This document shows, in pieces, positions 62,655 to 64,000 of a stretch of 64,000 nucleotides of DNA. The notes below the pieces were generated by a model. That model made no database searches. It saw only the letters and a program-made list of their open reading frames with translations, and was not told the origin of the DNA. The position numbers were made by a program, and so were the translations under genes. Each line of letters opens with the position of its first letter. The stretch's first letter is position 1. Source of the stretch: Rhizobium sophorae (GTDB taxonomy: Bacteria; Pseudomonadota; Alphaproteobacteria; Rhizobiales; Rhizobiaceae); NCBI RefSeq assembly GCF_013087515.1, contig NZ_JABFCN010000012.1, forward strand, positions 1 to 64,000, written 5' to 3'.

Positions 62655-63851
62655 TCAATCCGGCCAGCGCAGCGCACCGTCGAAGCGGTGCCTGCTGCGG
62701 TTCTCGATCGGCGTTGCGATGATCTCGTTGGAAGCACGTGCCTTGTCGAGTTCCTGCGCCAGGCGCTCCGCGACAATCGTCTCCTCGCCGGGGTGCAGGT
62801 TGCAGGGGTCGAGGTAGAAATAGCGGTGCTCCACCTCATGATCGCGCACGATGATCGGCGGGCTGCCTTTGGCAAGCGCATCGGCCAGATCCCAGGCGGT
62901 AATATGGGCCTGCTCGGGATCGACGATCAGGCGCAGCCGATCGAGGGGATTGTTGGTCGGGTCGGGTTCGATCATCGCGGTGAGGCCCGGGCGACCGTCG
63001 AGCGTGCGCTTCCACAGGTTGAGATAGCTGGTTTCGCGTTCCCGGATGCCGGCATGGTCGCGGTTTTCCCAGGCTTCGAGCGCCGCCATGACGCCGAAGA
63101 TGCTCTCCTTGCCGACCTTCATGCCGCGGCCGATGCCCATATTCTGCAGGAAAGCATGACGCACCAGCTCCTTCTTGCCGGCAACGATGCCCGAAGTCGG
63201 ACCGCCGAGGAATTTGTGGCCGGAGTAAAGCGCGATATCGGCCCCCTGCTCCAGGAAAATCCTGAGATCATATTCCGAGGCCGCATCGACGATGACGGGC
63301 ACGCCCTTGGCATGGGCGATCTCGACGAATTCCTTGAGATTCAAAAGGCCGTAATCGACGACATGGTGGGAGACGACATAGACGGCGGCTGCGGTCTTGT
63401 CGGTGATGGCGTTTTCCATGTGGAAGCGATGCGTCGAGGTCGCCTGCCCGACAAGCACGACCTTGCCGCCGGCAAGCCGGATCGCCTGGTCGACCGGGGC
63501 GCCGTAACTGACGACATGGCCCATCTGCACCAGCACTTCGTTCTTCTCCGGCACGACATCCGGCAACCTCTCGATCGCCAACAGATTGTTGCCGGTGATC
63601 GCGCCGGCGACGGCCAGCGAAATGCCGGCCGAGCAGGAGGCGGTGACGAAGCCCGCCTCGCCGCCGGTCAGCCTTGCGATGACGGCGCTGGCCTTACGCT
63701 GCAGGTCGTTGATCTCAACGAAGTGCGGCAGGATCGATGCCATCGCGCTGATCGCTTCGGGAACGACGATGGAGGCGCCGAGGCTGGTCATCGTGCCCGA
63801 TACATTGATGACAGGGCGAAGGCCAAGCGACGGGCGGATATCAGTGGACAT
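62655..63851 (-). CDS. SelA-like PLP-dependent enzyme (aminotransferase class V fold)
   Basis: The 398-residue protein resembles the SelA/DgaE-type fold I PLP enzymes: [13 protein letters not shown] at the N-terminus, [30 protein letters not shown] with the PLP-contacting Asp, and the Schiff-base Lys in [16 protein letters not shown]. Non-selenium members lyse or transfer amino acids and amino sugar acids (for example D-glucosaminate 6-phosphate). Being between a RidA gene and a peptide ABC ATPase gene, it most likely handles an imported amino acid derivative and produces an imine that RidA hydrolyses. Confidence 0.85.
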   Translation of the reverse strand: MSTDIRPSLGLRPVINVSGTMTSLGASIVVPEAISAMASILPHFVEINDLQRKASAVIARLTGGEAGFVTASCSAGISLAVAGAITGNNLLAIERLPDVVPEKNEVLVQMGHVVSYGAPVDQAIRLAGGKVVLVGQATSTHRFHMENAITDKTAAAVYVVSHHVVDYGLLNLKEFVEIAHAKGVPVIVDAASEYDLRIFLEQGADIALYSGHKFLGGPTSGIVAGKKELVRHAFLQNMGIGRGMKVGKESIFGVMAALEAWENRDHAGIRERETSYLNLWKRTLDGRPGLTAMIEPDPTNNPLDRLRLIVDPEQAHITAWDLADALAKGSPPIIVRDHEVEHRYFYLDPCNLHPGEETIVAERLAQELDKARASNEIIATPIENRSRHRFDGALRWPD

Positions 63852-63919
63852 GGAGATCTCCAGAATTCTGGGTCGAAAAACGAAACATGGTGCGGTCGAT
63901 CAAGTGTGTCGAGCTCCCG

Positions 63920-64000
63920 TCAGCCGTGCAAGGCGACGATCGCCTCGATCTCGACGGTGATGTTGCCGGGCAGTGAGCCGAAGCCGACGGCCGAGCGGGC
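63920..64000 (-). CDS. RidA family protein, C-terminal part (cut by window edge)
   Basis: The last 26 codons of a minus-strand gene read ARSAVGFGSLPGN and then ITVEIEAIVALHG, the closing strand of RidA proteins including the Arg that holds the substrate carboxylate. It is 68 bp upstream of the SelA-like gene on the same strand, so the two are probably in one operon. It is a second RidA protein in this window. Confidence 0.85.
   Translation of the reverse strand, partial: ARSAVGFGSLPGNITVEIEAIVALHG

Overview
The window reads as a chromosome or large-replicon segment of a fast-growing alphaproteobacterial rhizobium (Rhizobium/Agrobacterium type). The pointers are high GC with dense short-gap operons, many ABC sugar/peptide transporters and SDR/GntR/ROK/RpiR sugar regulators, a DUF1127 micro-protein gene next to CCTCCTCCC-loop small RNAs, a RIME-type intergenic repeat, a short rhizobial flagellin and an intracellular PHB depolymerase. 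The genus is inferred from gene content only. No rRNA, tRNA or CRISPR array was seen.

Layout. 1-6.4 kb: aldo/keto reductase (cut by the left edge), FAD amine oxidase, PmtA-like methyltransferase, a two-component system, a DnaQ-like exonuclease, then a DUF1127 gene followed by an array of C-rich hairpins. 6.5-9 kb: kduI-kduD and a FadR-type repressor, with an operator lying between the -35 and -10 of the promoter. 9-15 kb: a 1095-residue GH94-type phosphorylase, then a lower-GC islet with an unknown membrane-anchored protein, a candidate sRNA, an ExoX-like nuclease and a small unknown protein. 15-24.5 kb: a frameshifted MFS gene, a DHA2 drug exporter, an orphan flagellin, a GH20 hexosaminidase preceded by a 16-bp tandem repeat, an HxlR/SDR divergent pair and a quinone-oxidoreductase-like gene.

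24.5-34.5 kb: a RIME, then an AraC/EamA islet bounded by two copies of the 3' end of a ROK gene. Next comes a divergent catabolic locus (RidA-RpiR-SDR-MFS-ROK against NTF2-like, MlrC/M81 and D-threonine-aldolase-like) that looks built for D-amino-acid or amino-sugar derivatives. 34.5-45.5 kb is accessory and decaying: a 202-bp inverted-repeat element, a D-aminopeptidase pseudogene, a proline-iminopeptidase-like gene lacking its C-terminus, an orphan peptide-binding protein, then an imported-looking block (animal-type haem peroxidase, two unknown proteins, a 1050-residue cyclase/NTPase/TPR regulator) and a truncated IS3-family element.

45.5-64 kb: a complete sugar ABC operon with a Gfo/Idh/MocA dehydrogenase, a dienelactone-hydrolase-like protein, paired YdcZ-type membrane proteins, a pirin, a small cluster of membrane proteins (TIGR02587/TIGR02588/DUF1206-like), a GNAT acetyltransferase, ureidoglycine aminohydrolase, GST and PhaZ. 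The right edge carries part of a minus-strand operon with a fused DppDF-type ATPase, a SelA-like PLP enzyme and a RidA protein cut by the window end.
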